This document shows positions 24,089-35,949 of a stretch of DNA of 64,000 nt, piece by piece. How positions within the stretch are numbered: position 1 is the stretch's first letter; every line of letters begins with the position of its first letter. The stretch lies in contig CAJNOJ010000272.1 in the NCBI GenBank assembly GCA_905250025.1, forward strand, positions 61,715-125,714, written 5' to 3'. This DNA comes from Adineta ricciae (lineage: Eukaryota; Rotifera; Eurotatoria; Adinetida; Adinetidae). Made by a program: the position numbers and the translations under genes. The notes under the pieces are model-generated. The model saw nothing but the letters and a program-made list of their open reading frames with translations, searched no databases and was not told where the DNA came from.

Positions 24089-25071
24089 TCAATAAAATAA
24101 AGGACATGTGATTATCAGTTCTAAAAGGATTTCTCGTAGTGACACTCGTAACCAAATACGAAAAGAAGGAAAATTACGATAAAATTTGCTGTTCGTTAGT
24201 GTATAATGTAACAATTTCTTGTCGCTCAAACCAAGCAAATCCTGTTTATTATTGACAAATTTGTCTTGATCTCCAAACAATGCGAGAACTTCGAGATGCC
24301 TCAATTTCGGGAAAATTTCTTCGTAAATCATCGAGAGATTCTGTGAATGATTGAAAGTAGCCATCTAGTATGTTTTGATCAATGCTTATAAAAAGTTTCT
24401 TTGTATTCGGAAAAAGTCATGTACGAATCTCGATCAAGAGACTTATCGTTTGTCATATTCTACGCTCATTGATATATTCACATTTGTGATTTTCTTTCTT
24501 ATTCGGGTTGGAAACCGCATGCGACATAGTTGAATTACTGAACTGAATTCATACCAACTCCAGAATTCTAGTGCATGAAAATTAGGTGACCGCGCAACAA
24601 TTATAGCCATCTATTTTAATGCATCCGATGAACAACAGTCCAAATCCTCTGACTGTCGATCTGTATTAATGAAGTATTCGAATTTCTCCTGACGAGTGAA
24701 GTTTTGTGTGAGACTGCAAAATTTGCCATGGTTTGAGAAGTCTTTATCATAGAGAGTGATTCCAATAATCGATCGTGATTGCAGACGGTTCTGAAAGTTT
24801 AAAGAAAAATTGTGTCCTGTTTCGGAATCGAGTTATAGATTAACATCTATCTAGTCAAATTCGACGATGCACCACGAGATATATTGTTCAGCACATCTTC
24901 GTTCGGGGAAAAAATTGAAAGTTCACATAGTGATGGTATTACCAGAGATTCCCTCAAGGATCTATTCTGTTCACCATGATGTCTATTTATGATTTTGAAA
25001 GAATTCACATTGGTGATGTTCAAAAAGTGTAGGAGATCGAATAAAACGAATATTCTCAAAGTCGAAAGCAT
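24089..25071 (-). pseudogene. Decayed LRR/F-box-like gene remnant (haplotype 1)
   Basis: Short minus-strand stretches look like pieces of one leucine-rich protein: IYEEIFPKLRHLEVLALF, LTQNFTRQEKFEYFI, LVIPSLCELSIFSP and LSTLRIFVLFDLLHFLNI. They lie in different frames separated by stops. The order and style recall the LRR part of bdelloid F-box-like proteins, but no F-box is seen. Compared with 35950-37290 this haplotype lacks two blocks of about 170-190 bases, one with AGT microhomology at its ends, as expected for unconstrained DNA. It overlaps the TRPM 3' flank. Confidence 0.35.
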
Positions 25072-25701
25072 TAATCCGGCAGAAAACTCTTCCCTATCAG
25101 GTCAACGTAATATATATGTGGTCGAACAATTTCCCGAAACCTTTGATTAAACTTGCTAAATCTATACAGTGGATCACATTTGTGTAAATAAGAAAATCTT
25201 AGTAGCAATAGTTCATCGGGCAACGATTCGAAGTGCGCCATCTATTTATTACAACATTAACAATGCAATGACCGCGAGAAAGATGCGCGCGTGTTGTATA
25301 CTAGCTAACAGAAAATCTCATAACATGGACTATCACGGAATACAAAAGAAAAAGGAAAGAATGAAGTATGGTTGCCAGTTTAACATATGTGTATATGCAT
25401 GAGCAGAATATTCAGGCGTTGCTCAACAGTACGAGTAATATGTATAAATAAAAAATCTAAGTATTCCAAAGATAACGATTACCGTAGTGAAAATAAAACA
25501 AATGCTGCCTATCGGCATCTTATTCGACTATGTTACATGTTGTCAATGCACAGAAGACAAAAAGAAAACATTAACGTTATCGTATGTAAGAATCAAGAAG
25601 AGGAGTGTAAGTTTGTCTCTTACATTCCACTTTTGTTATTTCATACGCGCGTGTGCACGTGGACTTGCCTTTTCTTCCATTGATAACAAACTGTGTTTCA
25701 A
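25072..25701. other. Intergenic
   Basis: No gene seen; several open frames here change between the haplotypes. Confidence 0.4.
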
Positions 25702-26153
25702 ATGGTCTTCACTATTATCGTGCATTTGGATGTGAAAAGTGAACATATCGATAAAGTAAAAGCAAAACTGATTGAAGCAAATCGTGTCTATGCTAAAGAC
25801 AAGGGAACTATCGACTGGTTCGTCAGCCAAGGTAAAAGCAATACACTAATCTGTAATTTGTACTCTACTATATTCTTCTCTCACAGATGTAAATGATCCA
25901 ACGAAGTTTGCTATCGTTGAACGTTACGAACAGCGAAGTGATTTGCAAACCCACATTAACAATCCATATTACAAAGAGTTTGGTCGCTATGTAAAACCAT
26001 TGTTAACTAAATCAATAGTACGTTCGTTTATCATCATTATTTTTGGATTTTAATTCTTTTTCTCTGTAGGAACTTCATAGTGTCGAAGAATTGGATACAT
26101 CAAAAGAAGTTGAAGTTCCTCCGCAAACGTGGTCGGATGAAGCAGAACAATAA
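25702..26153 (+). CDS. ABM-domain small protein (haplotype 1)
   Basis: Three exons in frame: 25702-25831, 25887-26017, 26070-26153; 114 residues. Single antibiotic-biosynthesis-monooxygenase (ABM) fold: beta strand MVFTIIVHLDVKSEHIDKV, helix KVKAKLIEANRVYAKDKG, then FAIVERYEQRSDLQTHINN and PYYKEFGRYVKPLL, the E.Y.....L..H......F pattern of dimeric alpha+beta barrel proteins. A short acidic tail follows. In bacteria such proteins act as small monooxygenases or on quinones and haem; the substrate here is unknown. Cytosolic (no signal peptide). The ATG at 25702 is chosen because it begins the first barrel strand. Confidence 0.75.
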
Positions 26154-26934
26154 ACTTTTCATTGTATCTTCTTCTCTTGAATTGAAAGAAAACTTTACAT
26201 AATTACGCTATATCAAATTCACACATCGCTTCTAGAATCACGGACATATGATCGTGAAAAGTACATGGTGACATATCTCCAGTATTACGTTGAGCTTTAA
26301 TTGACTACTATGTTCTAATCCAAAGAAGTCAATCAATAACACAAAATCGACAATTTCTCTTGTCTTTATGCTTTCCTTCTTTGATGCGATGAGTGACATA
26401 CTCTATTGAAGATTATTTTTATTTAACGATATATCACCGACAATTTTTCAAATTCATCTTTTTATTTGCTATCCTTTTAATTTTAGGAGCAAGTTTGATA
26501 GTGTAGTTCTGACAACTATTAGAAACTTTGCGCGAACGTAATCGGTCAGGAATATATATATGAGAGATAACTTTTCTGGTTACTCGTTTTCATTTTCTTC
26601 TATAACTAAGGAAAGAATATGAGTAAATCTCTTTTTATTAAACTCAAAAACAATATATTATTATGTGTTTGTGATCAATCATAATTTGACGTCATTTAAA
26701 ATGTCATTCGATTATTTTACAACTTGAAAATCATGTTGACAGTATTCTTTCATGACAACTCTACAACAACATGCACAGCTTATTTGAGAACATCATCATG
26801 CGTCACTGTTTTGATTGATCGTATAAACAACAGGTGTATATTATACTTGACAATTTTAACAGATCTTTTGCTCATATTTTGACTACATTGGTAGGGATAT
26901 ACACTCAGATTGGCATGCACATTTAATACGAAAA
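26154..26934. other. Intergenic, ABM to kelch
   Basis: AT-rich, no gene supported. Probably includes the ABM 3' end and the kelch promoter. Confidence 0.4.
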
Positions 26935-29108
26935 ATGAATTCTCGAGTGAAATTGATTATTGCAGTAGTGATTATTGCAATAGTGATAGCAGTTATCGTT
27001 GCACCAACGGTTGTTTTTGTTCAGAAGAAAAAGAAACAAGGTCAGTCACCAGGTAGCCAGATGATTGCATTTTTTTGTAGGAAGTGAAATTGAACAGGTC
27101 TACAAGAAATTAAAGTTATCCAGGTGTAAGTTTTCATAGTTTAGATACTCCCTTTACTCTTTTATCCGTTAAACATTCTCATTGTCTTTCATTTGGCCTG
27201 GAATTGAAAAAATTGCATATTGGTAAATAAATTCATAGATTTAGTGATCTGATGTACCGAAGTATACAGTCTTGCTCTTCCCAACAACATGCATAGTAAA
27301 CAGTGCAGAATGACAACTAAATGAAAATTCATGACCAGCAAAAGAAAACAATATATCACATACATGCTGACTCTTTTATTCACTATGAAGATTAAATTTC
27401 ATACCTTTTATTCACTTTCCACCGTAAAACGTTTTTTTCAAAATATTATGCATCTCTTTTTCTTTTTTTTTAACATTTCCAATACCCTCAACACTCATTT
27501 CCACGTCCTCCGTGAAATAATCTACTCATAAAAAGCTACTCTATACACACAATATAGATAATTAAATATATTTCTTTATCTTTCTTTCTTTGCTCGCTGG
27601 CTTTATCTAATTTCTCCCATTCTATCAAGAAATACAGAAAAAAAGACCCAATATGACCCGTTAAAGCGCTAGATAAATCTAAGTAAACGAACGAAGCTAA
27701 GGGAGTATATAAACTATGAAAATGTGTATACCGGGATAACTTCAATTTCTTGTGGACCCCTCTGAAATTCTATTTGTTGATCAGTTCAAACAACAACGAT
27801 TTACAATGTACCAAACGCGACTACCATATTTGTAGCAAATGAATCTTCGAGTTCAATCGGCAGTCAATCGACAACGGTGATGACCGAGACAAACAAATGT
27901 AGGTGTTGCGTACTAACTTCATTACAGCGAAAACTAGTTTAGAAAGAGATTTTCTATCGGAAAGTGATACACTTCATTGTTGAGAGATGTTCATAGATGC
28001 AAATTGAAGTTACATCGATATATATCTTGTAACTTGACCGTTCGTCATGAAACCGATAACGATAGTCTGGAATGATTAGCTGATATTTATTTTGTATGTA
28101 GTATGGAGAAGCACAGAAAAAGTGAGTATTGCCCGGCGAAGTCATACAGCCACCGTTCTACCAAATGGGACAGTACTAGTTGTAGGTGGATACGGTGATA
28201 CTGGTACTCTCCACAGCACTGAGTTATATAATAATTCAAACGAGACCTGAACACCAATGGCAAATATGGTCACTGCACGAATATATCACACAGCATCCCT
28301 CTTATCAAATGAAACAATACTGGTTATAGGTGGATCTAATACTACTGTTACTCACAGAAGTGTTGAACTGTACGATCGATCATCTAACACCTGGACACCA
28401 AAAGCAGATTTGATCAGTCCAAGAGAATACCACACTGCATCCATCTTAGCAGACGGAAGAGTGCTAGTTACTGGTGGGTGGGCTGGCTCGAGTACATCCG
28501 ACAGCGCTGAATTGTATGATCCATTCAACGACACTTGGACGTCAGCAGGATACATGAGCACTAGACGTCAAAGTCACACAGCAACTGTGTTGAAGAATAA
28601 ACTAGTGTTAATTGTGGGTGGTAAGAGCACACTGCACGGTGGTTTTCTCGACAGTGCTGAATTATATAATCCGTCCACGGGCAGTTGGACAACAACAAAA
28701 AGTATGCGTACAGCACGACTATTTCACACAGCAACCCTCTTAGCGGACGGAACGGTGTTGGTTATAGGTGGATCTCGTGGTGATGCTTCTCTGAACAGTG
28801 TTGATCTATACAATCCATCGACTGGCACTTGGACAAAAAGAGCAAGCATGAGTATTCCACGAGAATACCACACGACGTCTGTTTTAGAAGACAGTCGATT
28901 GTTAGTCGCAGGTGGTTATTCGAATAACAATATACTAAGCAGCGCTGAAATATACAATACATCGGCTGACACTTGGATGCCAAGAGGAAAGATGAATTCG
29001 GAACGATGCTATCATACAGCATCCGTTTTAACAAATGGAGCTGTCTTAGTTGCTGGCGGAGAAGATAACCGACAAGTTATCGTGAGCAGCGCTGATTTAT
29101 TTGACTAG
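26935..29108 (+). CDS. Membrane-anchored kelch-repeat protein with in-frame TGA (haplotype 1)
   Basis: Exons 26935-27040, 27785-27898 and 28102-29108 join in frame. Exon 1 encodes a signal anchor (VKLIIAVVIIAIVIAVIVAP) followed by QKKKKQ; exon 2 a Ser/Thr-rich stalk (ANESSSSIGSQSTTVMTE); exon 3 seven kelch-type repeats of about 47 residues with HTA.VL..G.VLV.GG, SAELY(D/N)P and TW marks, close in style to bacterial kelch/galactose-oxidase propellers. The first intron is long for this locus (744 bases) and holds nothing recognisable. The frame is open except for TGA at 28248-28250, where the repeat calls for Trp (NET-W-TP). The part after it (ATG 28257 on) is intact for 283 codons. Either a pseudogene, a truncated product from 28257, or read-through. 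Confidence 0.7.
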
Positions 29109-32100
29109 GATCATACAGAAGAGCGTTTTATTTTCAAACTAATTTATCGTGTCTGATGTTGTAAGCGTATTATGTACTGTCTATTGCTTTTAATTTTTAA
29201 GTTTGTAATAAACAAGATCGTGTAAAAATAGAACATTTCGAGTGCGCGCTTTATTTAAGCACATCGAAGGATCTATGCCAGTATATAACGTCAGGCCGCA
29301 ATTCTCGACTGTGATATTTCAATTCTGACCGAACACTGCAATACGAACAAAGAACTACGTTGCGAAACAGTTTCATTAAATTGCAGAAGCTGATTTAATA
29401 TTTGATGAAAAGATTAGACGAGGTATCGACATACATTTTATAATAGGAATCGATGGAGAACTATGTTGCTTTTTGTTCTCAATGTAAGTACAGATGTTAT
29501 AACTTTTATATCATTCTAATGAAAATATACCCATGACGATTATATAGACACTTTTTAAAAAGCACGAAAAGCTCTTTTTCTTGGCCATACAGCTATTAAA
29601 AGGAAAAAAAGGAGGTAAAAACAACTTCAAATTTCTTGTATTGACTATGCATCTTGGTAAAGCGTAAGTTCTTCTATTCAGAAGAACCGCATCTACAATC
29701 GGTCTGCTTTTCCAAAGCCATGGCAATAAATATATCTACAACTGATAATTACATTATCTACAGGTGTAATTTCATACTGATTATCAGTTCGTGTCATCAA
29801 CAATCAATTCCATGCTGACAAGTCACTCGTAATTGTACAGCCTTCTAAAAAGCCAAAAGAGAAGCATAACTTTCGTTACTTTGTATGTTTCGTAGAGTTT
29901 TTGCAGTGACTGTCTTTGTTCAGCACATCGCATCATGTGGAATGCGAGACAACACTCGCTATGATGTGCTGTTTTACCTATATACCGCATAGAATTGATT
30001 AGAAGCAAATACAAGATCAGTGAACTTCTGATTTTCGTTTTTGAGTTTTTTTTTGTGAGAAACAAACGTTCTTCTAATCTGCAGCCAATGCTCACTTCCT
30101 ATTGGGCGACGCAAACGTTACTTTCGTCGATTATATGTAAACTGTTATTTTCCACGCGGTAATACTCCTGTTTGTGTTTTATTGCAAACGTGTAGTAAAC
30201 ATTTTTATTAAAAAGAGCGAAAATATCGTCAAATACGTTTTGCTTTCCTTCTTTGCATCTACCGCAGTCGATTGTTTTTTGGTTCGCTAACAGGTAGGGC
30301 CGTACAGACATAAACGCGTCGGCTACGATCGAATGTCGAAAGATTTTTATATAAAATCTTTTTGTAGTATTCAAATATATATCCAGAAACTTTTCATTTG
30401 CTTTTTCATTGAGAAACTTCAATTCTTTGGAATTTTAGACGCTGAGGGTGTGGGTGAAAGCATTATGGAAGATTTGGCGAGCGTAAATATTACAGAAGCT
30501 CAATCTATAGGGAACAGACAGATAGACAACCTCTTCTTTATATATAAAGGTCAGGGAATGCTATTCGCCAGCCTCATAATTTGCCTGCCGCAAGCGTGTT
30601 GTTCACTTTTTTTCGCAACAAAGTAGATGTTGACCCTTCTCTGGACCTCAGGAAGTACCGTGGATAGTTTGGTGATGAAAGCTCTTACAGGGAGTGAATG
30701 TATAGCGAACAGACAAACGAACAAACCTTCTTCTTTATATTTATAGACTGAACGTTTTTCATTGAACTCTGTCGATCAACATGTCATATATATGCGCCGG
30801 GCAGAATTAAGTTTTAGGCAAAGTTGAATTCGAATTTGAAATGATGAAAATACAAAAACTCAAAATAAATGTTCGAAAGGATTAACAACTATTGAAACTT
30901 ATTTTGAGAAGAGGTAAGGTGCGCGAGCTGTTTCCTATACAATTCGAAGTAGATGACAAAAAGATCATATGTGTATCACTCGCAGTGTTCTGTTTATGCG
31001 CATAAATAGTTAAAATGTAGATCAATGATTAGTCGCATATGAAGATCATGACAGGAAAAAAACATGTAACTCATTTCAATGACAGTTGTTACGGAAATTT
31101 TAGCGATACTTGGGCTCATTTCACATAATATGCAAAACAAAGAGTAATCAATAAACTTCAATGACTTTTTTATTTTTTTTCTTTGCACAGACAGGAAGGA
31201 AACAAAGGAAGCGAACGCATATTTCCACTCCCCTCCAGTAAAAATTTTTGAAAGAATATATTCAGATAGAGAAATTCTTTTCTGAAAAATTCTTTATGCG
31301 TAAAAAGCTCTTTTTTATCAATTATCTGGACGTTTAATTGCGCACAAAACGTTAAGGAACTATTTCTACATCATTGCAATGAGAAGAAAAAGGGAAAAAC
31401 TCATGAGTTCAGAAGATGCAATGAGATGCATCGAAACGTATAGTTTTGAATTAGTTATAGGGTAAGCGAGCGAATTTTTTTGAGAAGTACGATTTTTACG
31501 CAATTGTCTCCAGGGAGGAAAAACATATTTTGATGGCTGTAGATAGTTGCGTGAAGTTGTTAGGTAATGTAATTATACTTTTGGATAGAACTCACCGAGA
31601 TCCACCTGGCACACAATAAACGACAATTGGCACGCCTTCTCAGATGAATCGTATTTAGAAAAGATCGAATCCATGAGCAACTACATCTACATATTGTCTA
31701 TAGGCTATTGGAGACGAGAGATCGTGCTATACACTAAATTCACAACAACATACAGTATTCTGCATTATTGTAGTTAATTTTTTCTTTGTGCTGAGAGCTT
31801 TGCGTTGTTCTTCTGAAGAACGGAGCATTTATTCTACACTACGATGTCGTCAGTGGGTGTGAGAAAATATATAAAAGAATGTTCTCTTCCAAGCAAATTT
31901 ATTTACTTTGTTCGTATCTTACAGAAAAGTGGTCTACTAATTCTAATCAAACTATAAACAGTCAAACTCATCCTCTCGTTTGACAACCAGGATGCTGCAC
32001 AGGTATGTTTTCTAATAAAATACTTTGATCACATTTGAAAGATATTTTGTACTGGAAAGTGAATTTAAGTAGACAGACGTTCGTGTTTCACATAGAGTTA

Positions 32101-32166
32101 AGTCTATCCTTCGAATAGGTGAATGTGCTTTGTTTCCACTGAAAATGACGTTCTCATTCTTCATAG
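29109..32166. other. Long gene-free stretch (haplotype 1)
   Basis: About 3 kb without a supported gene, conserved in the other haplotype at 41498-45076. The kelch polyadenylation-like AATAAA lies at about 29207. Open frames such as 30099-30422 (minus) are broken in the other copy. The far right end probably holds the first, unresolved RdRP exons. Confidence 0.45.
30425..30750 (+). repeat. Two degenerate direct units ending in a TA-rich tract
   Basis: Two related stretches about 205 bases apart share CTATAGGGAACAGACAGATA / GTATAGCGAACAGACAAACG followed by CTTCTTTATAT. In the other haplotype both tails have grown into (TA)n runs. Confidence 0.5.
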
Positions 32167-32989
32167 GAGTCGATCAGTTGATGGCGATTGCGTCCCGTGT
32201 CAATTCAAGAATTTAGAGCTGAAGCCGAATGCGAGTCGAATGATCTGGAAGAATATCAATGATAAATTACGATCAAGTCGAGTCAGTCAGCGTGAACTCT
32301 TCGAATTATCTGAAATAGAGCAACTCAGTAGTTTCGAACGTAAAATTGCTTATTTTATTCGTTTCCATTTGCGAGATATTCTAACAACTGATCATCGTCA
32401 TGTATGGTTCTATATCCAAACAAAATCGATCGATGAAATTGAGGATCATAGTCAAATATTTAAGACAACACCCGATGAAATAAATGTAGTTTATAGTTTT
32501 GGTTCCCTACTATCCCATGATACGTTCATGGGCCATTTTAACCATCGATCGCTTGCTCGTATTCAAGTTATGAAATTTCCCAAAGCAATTATGCTAGATA
32601 CAACAACACATCGCTTGACAGTACCAATAAAGTATATTCATCCACAGGTGTTAATCAATCATAAAACTAATGATAACTCGATACAAATTATTTTCATGCT
32701 GAAAGCAGCGCCAATTGTTGAAGAAAAGAGAGATGTATATTGGTAAGAAATAGTTTCGTTGTGGGACTTTGTATTCGTTTCCGTTATTTGTCTATCTAGT
32801 GAAAACAAACGATTAGTGACTGAAGTGCCTAAGTGCAGTGATTTACTCGTACGATTTTTTCCTGCCAGCACGGCGTGGGTGTTTTTACGTGATTTACCCA
32901 TCGCTGGCTATTCTCGAAGATCAACGGATAGCGTACTACATATCAATTTCGCTCTTTTCGATTGGAGAGTAGCTTCGAATGATCATTCA
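32167..32989 (+). CDS. Cellular RdRP, N-terminal part (haplotype 1)
   Basis: Starts at a TTCTTCATAG acceptor and is cut by the N at 32990; it continues at 52621 after about 450 missing bases. First exon to 32742 (ends EEKRDVYW/gtaag), second from about 32800 (ENKRLVTEVPKCSDLLVRFF). Contains the conserved INVVYSFGSLLSHDTFMGHF block typical of eukaryotic RdRPs. An ATG at 32123 lies in frame but upstream of the acceptor, so real 5' exons are probably further left and are not identified. The first exon differs from the haplotype-2 copy at about 11 of 207 residues, much more than the TRPM pore exon, which is identical. Confidence 0.7.
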
Positions 32990-32990
32990 N
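32990..32990. other. Scaffold join (single N)
   Basis: The sequence after the N matches 21129 onward (ACTTTCTAGACTAGCAACGC), stepping back to haplotype 2 inside the TRPM gene. Confidence 0.9.
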
Positions 32991-35921
32991 TACTTTCTAG
33001 ACTAGCAACGCATTGCCTCTCAAAATTCGAGCGAAACGTGATGCATCCATGAGAGATCTATTCTATTTATCATATTTTAAATCATTGGTAAGACTAAATA
33101 CTGAATTATTGTCATTACATGAGATTTCCGTAGTGCAACGGCGCTATGGTTGATCGAACACTATCGTTAAAGGATGAACAACGATTGGGCAAAAGCGCAT
33201 CACGTGATCTATTTCTCTGGGCTATTTTTCTCGATCGATTTGAACTTGCCACGTATCTTTGCTCGAAAACTTGGGTAAGAACGAAATGATCTAAATGACA
33301 AGTCAATAGCATGATTTGTTTTCTAGAATTCATCAGTTGCTCCTTTGTTTGGAGCGCTAATCTACCGACGAGCGGCACGGCTCACACTTGATTCGGAAAT
33401 GAAACAACAGTACATGGGCAATGCTGAGTAAGACGAAAATTTACTTGTGGTCATTTGCGTCTTCGTCTCTTCTGTAATATGTTTATAGTCAACTAGATAA
33501 TTATGCAGCATCGATTATCGATCGGTGTTTTGACAATGACGAAGAATTTGCTGTTGATATGCTCAAACGGCCAAGTACCGTTTTTTATAATATTACACCC
33601 TTACAATTAGCTCTTAAAAGCAATTGTCGATCATTTATTGCATCGAAATGTGTGCAAAGATATATTGACAATGAATGGTAAAAACAGCTTTGATTCACTG
33701 AGGAGATGAGTTCAATGAATTTTCAGGTATGGGCACATTAACTACAAACGACAAGCGATCCATTTTCGAGTATGAATGGATTTGAAATAACTTAGCCCAT
33801 ATAATTATATTTTTAGGTCTTTCTTTGTTCGTTGTTCCTCCCTCTGCTCCCAATATTTTGCTTTTTTCTGCCGTATGTGCAAAAACATAAAAGAGTGAGT
33901 ATGAAATTAGTCGAAAGACGCAAAAATGAAATGGTCTTTCATAGCTGGTTCGGAGTGCTCGGGATCCTTCAACAATTAGTCAGCCCACTATGATTCATAG
34001 TGTTATTCAGTAAGAAAATATTTATTTACTTGCCCATGCTCATGAAATCTACATTTTCGAAGGCCGGGCTTAAATCGCGGAAGGGTTTATCTTGGAAAGG
34101 TCGATAAAATCGCATATTTTTATCGTGCGCCTATCGTACGATTTTATTACTATACGGTAACCACACGCTGTAGAATGTTAATCATCTCTCTCTCAACTTT
34201 GCTTCTCAGATATTCTTTGTTATCTTTCTTGGACTATTCAGTTTCGTGCTTCTTGCTGATTATTTTCCATGGAATAATTATCAAGAGCAACGTTCAGGAA
34301 TTCAAGGTTTACATATACCAATTCCGGAAATATTTCTGCACATTTGCCTCTGGTGTTTAGCCATAGAAGAAGCGCGTCAAGTAATGATTTTGTCGTTTAG
34401 AGAAGTTTCAATATCGAACGTTTTCTTTTCAGCTTATTTCTGTCGACTCAAAAAGAGAATTCTTTTCGAGGATATGGAATATTATCGATGTTTTAGGAAT
34501 TGTCTTATATGTCATCGGTTTCATTACAAGATTTTTCGTTAATGAGTCACTTTTTACTATTTCAAAGTAAGATGAATCGAAAACAAATGAGATTGCTGAT
34601 TTTCCAATGAGCATTTTAAAGAATCTTCTTATGTCTTGATTTGATACTGTGGTATGTTCGAACATTGAACTTATTTGCTGCCTATGAGAAATTCGGTCTG
34701 AAATTATTTATGATATTCAATACTGTGAGTTGTTTAGTTTCATTTCATTCGTTCTTCTTATTTCATTGATATTCGTAGATGAGAGATCTTCTGTTCTTCA
34801 TCTGTTTTATTCTGATCTTTCTATATGGCTTTTCGGTGGCATCATGGTCATTAATTAACACAACAAATCAAGTGTTCTGGAATTACAATAGTGATGGATC
34901 ATTGTATAATGTCAGCACAGCCAATAATGGAAATGACCTGTGGACATGGCAGACCATACGTGATGTCACCAACTATGGTGTTTGGAAGGTCTTTGGGCAA
35001 GTCGATCCAATCGGTACGAGGAAAATTCCCGTTTTATTTGTCATTTTCATATTCTTTATTCGTTTAGATGGTAATGACTCATATTCAGATGTGGCCTTTG
35101 TTTTAGCAATATTATTCGTTGCTATCGCCAACGTGCTTCTTCTCAACGTACTTGTAGCTTTATTTAAGTATGGAGAAAAATATAGTCATTGAGAAATGTC
35201 AATTGTCTACTCTTCGTTGTAGTCTTACAATTCAAAATGTACAAAATCAATCTCACGTCTTGTGGCGATATCAACGATTTTTGCTTGTTGCGGAATATCG
35301 AGACAAACCTCTATTACCACCACCCTTTAATATCTTTTACTACCTTTTTGTTTTTCTCCGATATATTATCAGAAAAATGAAGAGTCTTTGTTGCCGTTGT
35401 CGACGTAGCGCAACAGGTAATGTTCGTCACGAATGATTGTATATATTCTATTTCCCAAAATCGACTAGTTTCTGGTGATAATGTACCAATCGATCGAATT
35501 GACGTCAGTGAGAGTATTATTCAAAGAGAAGAATTCAAAGGTAATCAGTTTTTACGTAATTATGTATTTCCTTTTTCTATTCTATTCGTATAATACAGTT
35601 ACCGATGCCATGCAACGTGAAAGTGCTATAGCGGACGACTATTGGGGATATACATTGAAACACGGAAAGAAAGATCAAATGGAAATTGCATTACATGATA
35701 TTGAAGAAAAGTAAGAGGCTTCGCAAGATTTGACCTATATTACATGTTGTGTTTCGTAAGACTTCATGACGTAAGACAACAATTACAAATGATTCATACT
35801 GGCAGTAATAATAATAACTATCAACCATTGGTAATAGTCCACGAAAGATATTTCCATTTTCAATCTTCTTTTTGATTCTATTTAGAATAATGATCGAAAT
35901 TCTTGCGCGTCAGAAGATTAG
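32991..35921 (+). CDS. TRPM-type channel, main part to stop (haplotype 2)
   Basis: Continues 17975-19970. Holds the melastatin homology end (LTLDSEMKQQYMGNAE and KRPSTVFYNITPLQLA), the transmembrane exons (FFVIFLGLFSFVLLADYFPW at about 34214; 34779-35192 with the WKVFGQVDPI pore) and the spliced coiled-coil tail ending NDRNSCASED, TAG 35919-35921. The pore exon protein is identical to that of haplotype 1 while silent sites differ, indicating strong purifying selection. Confidence 0.85.
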
Positions 35922-35949
35922 TAATGAAGTTGGTTTATTATTATTTTAT

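Noticed and set aside
26580-26680. Conserved AT-rich tract as a promoter or origin
   Set aside because: Generic AT-rich intergenic DNA; no specific motif beyond what both haplotypes share by descent.
29915-29972. Hairpin (AGCACATC...GATGTGCT with inner GCGAG/CTCGC), possible small RNA
   Set aside because: Stems are short and the inner one is lost in the other haplotype (CTAGC at about 42512).
30099-30422. 107-codon minus-strand gene
   Set aside because: Its reading frame is broken by a one-base difference in the other haplotype (about 42870) and it resembles no family.
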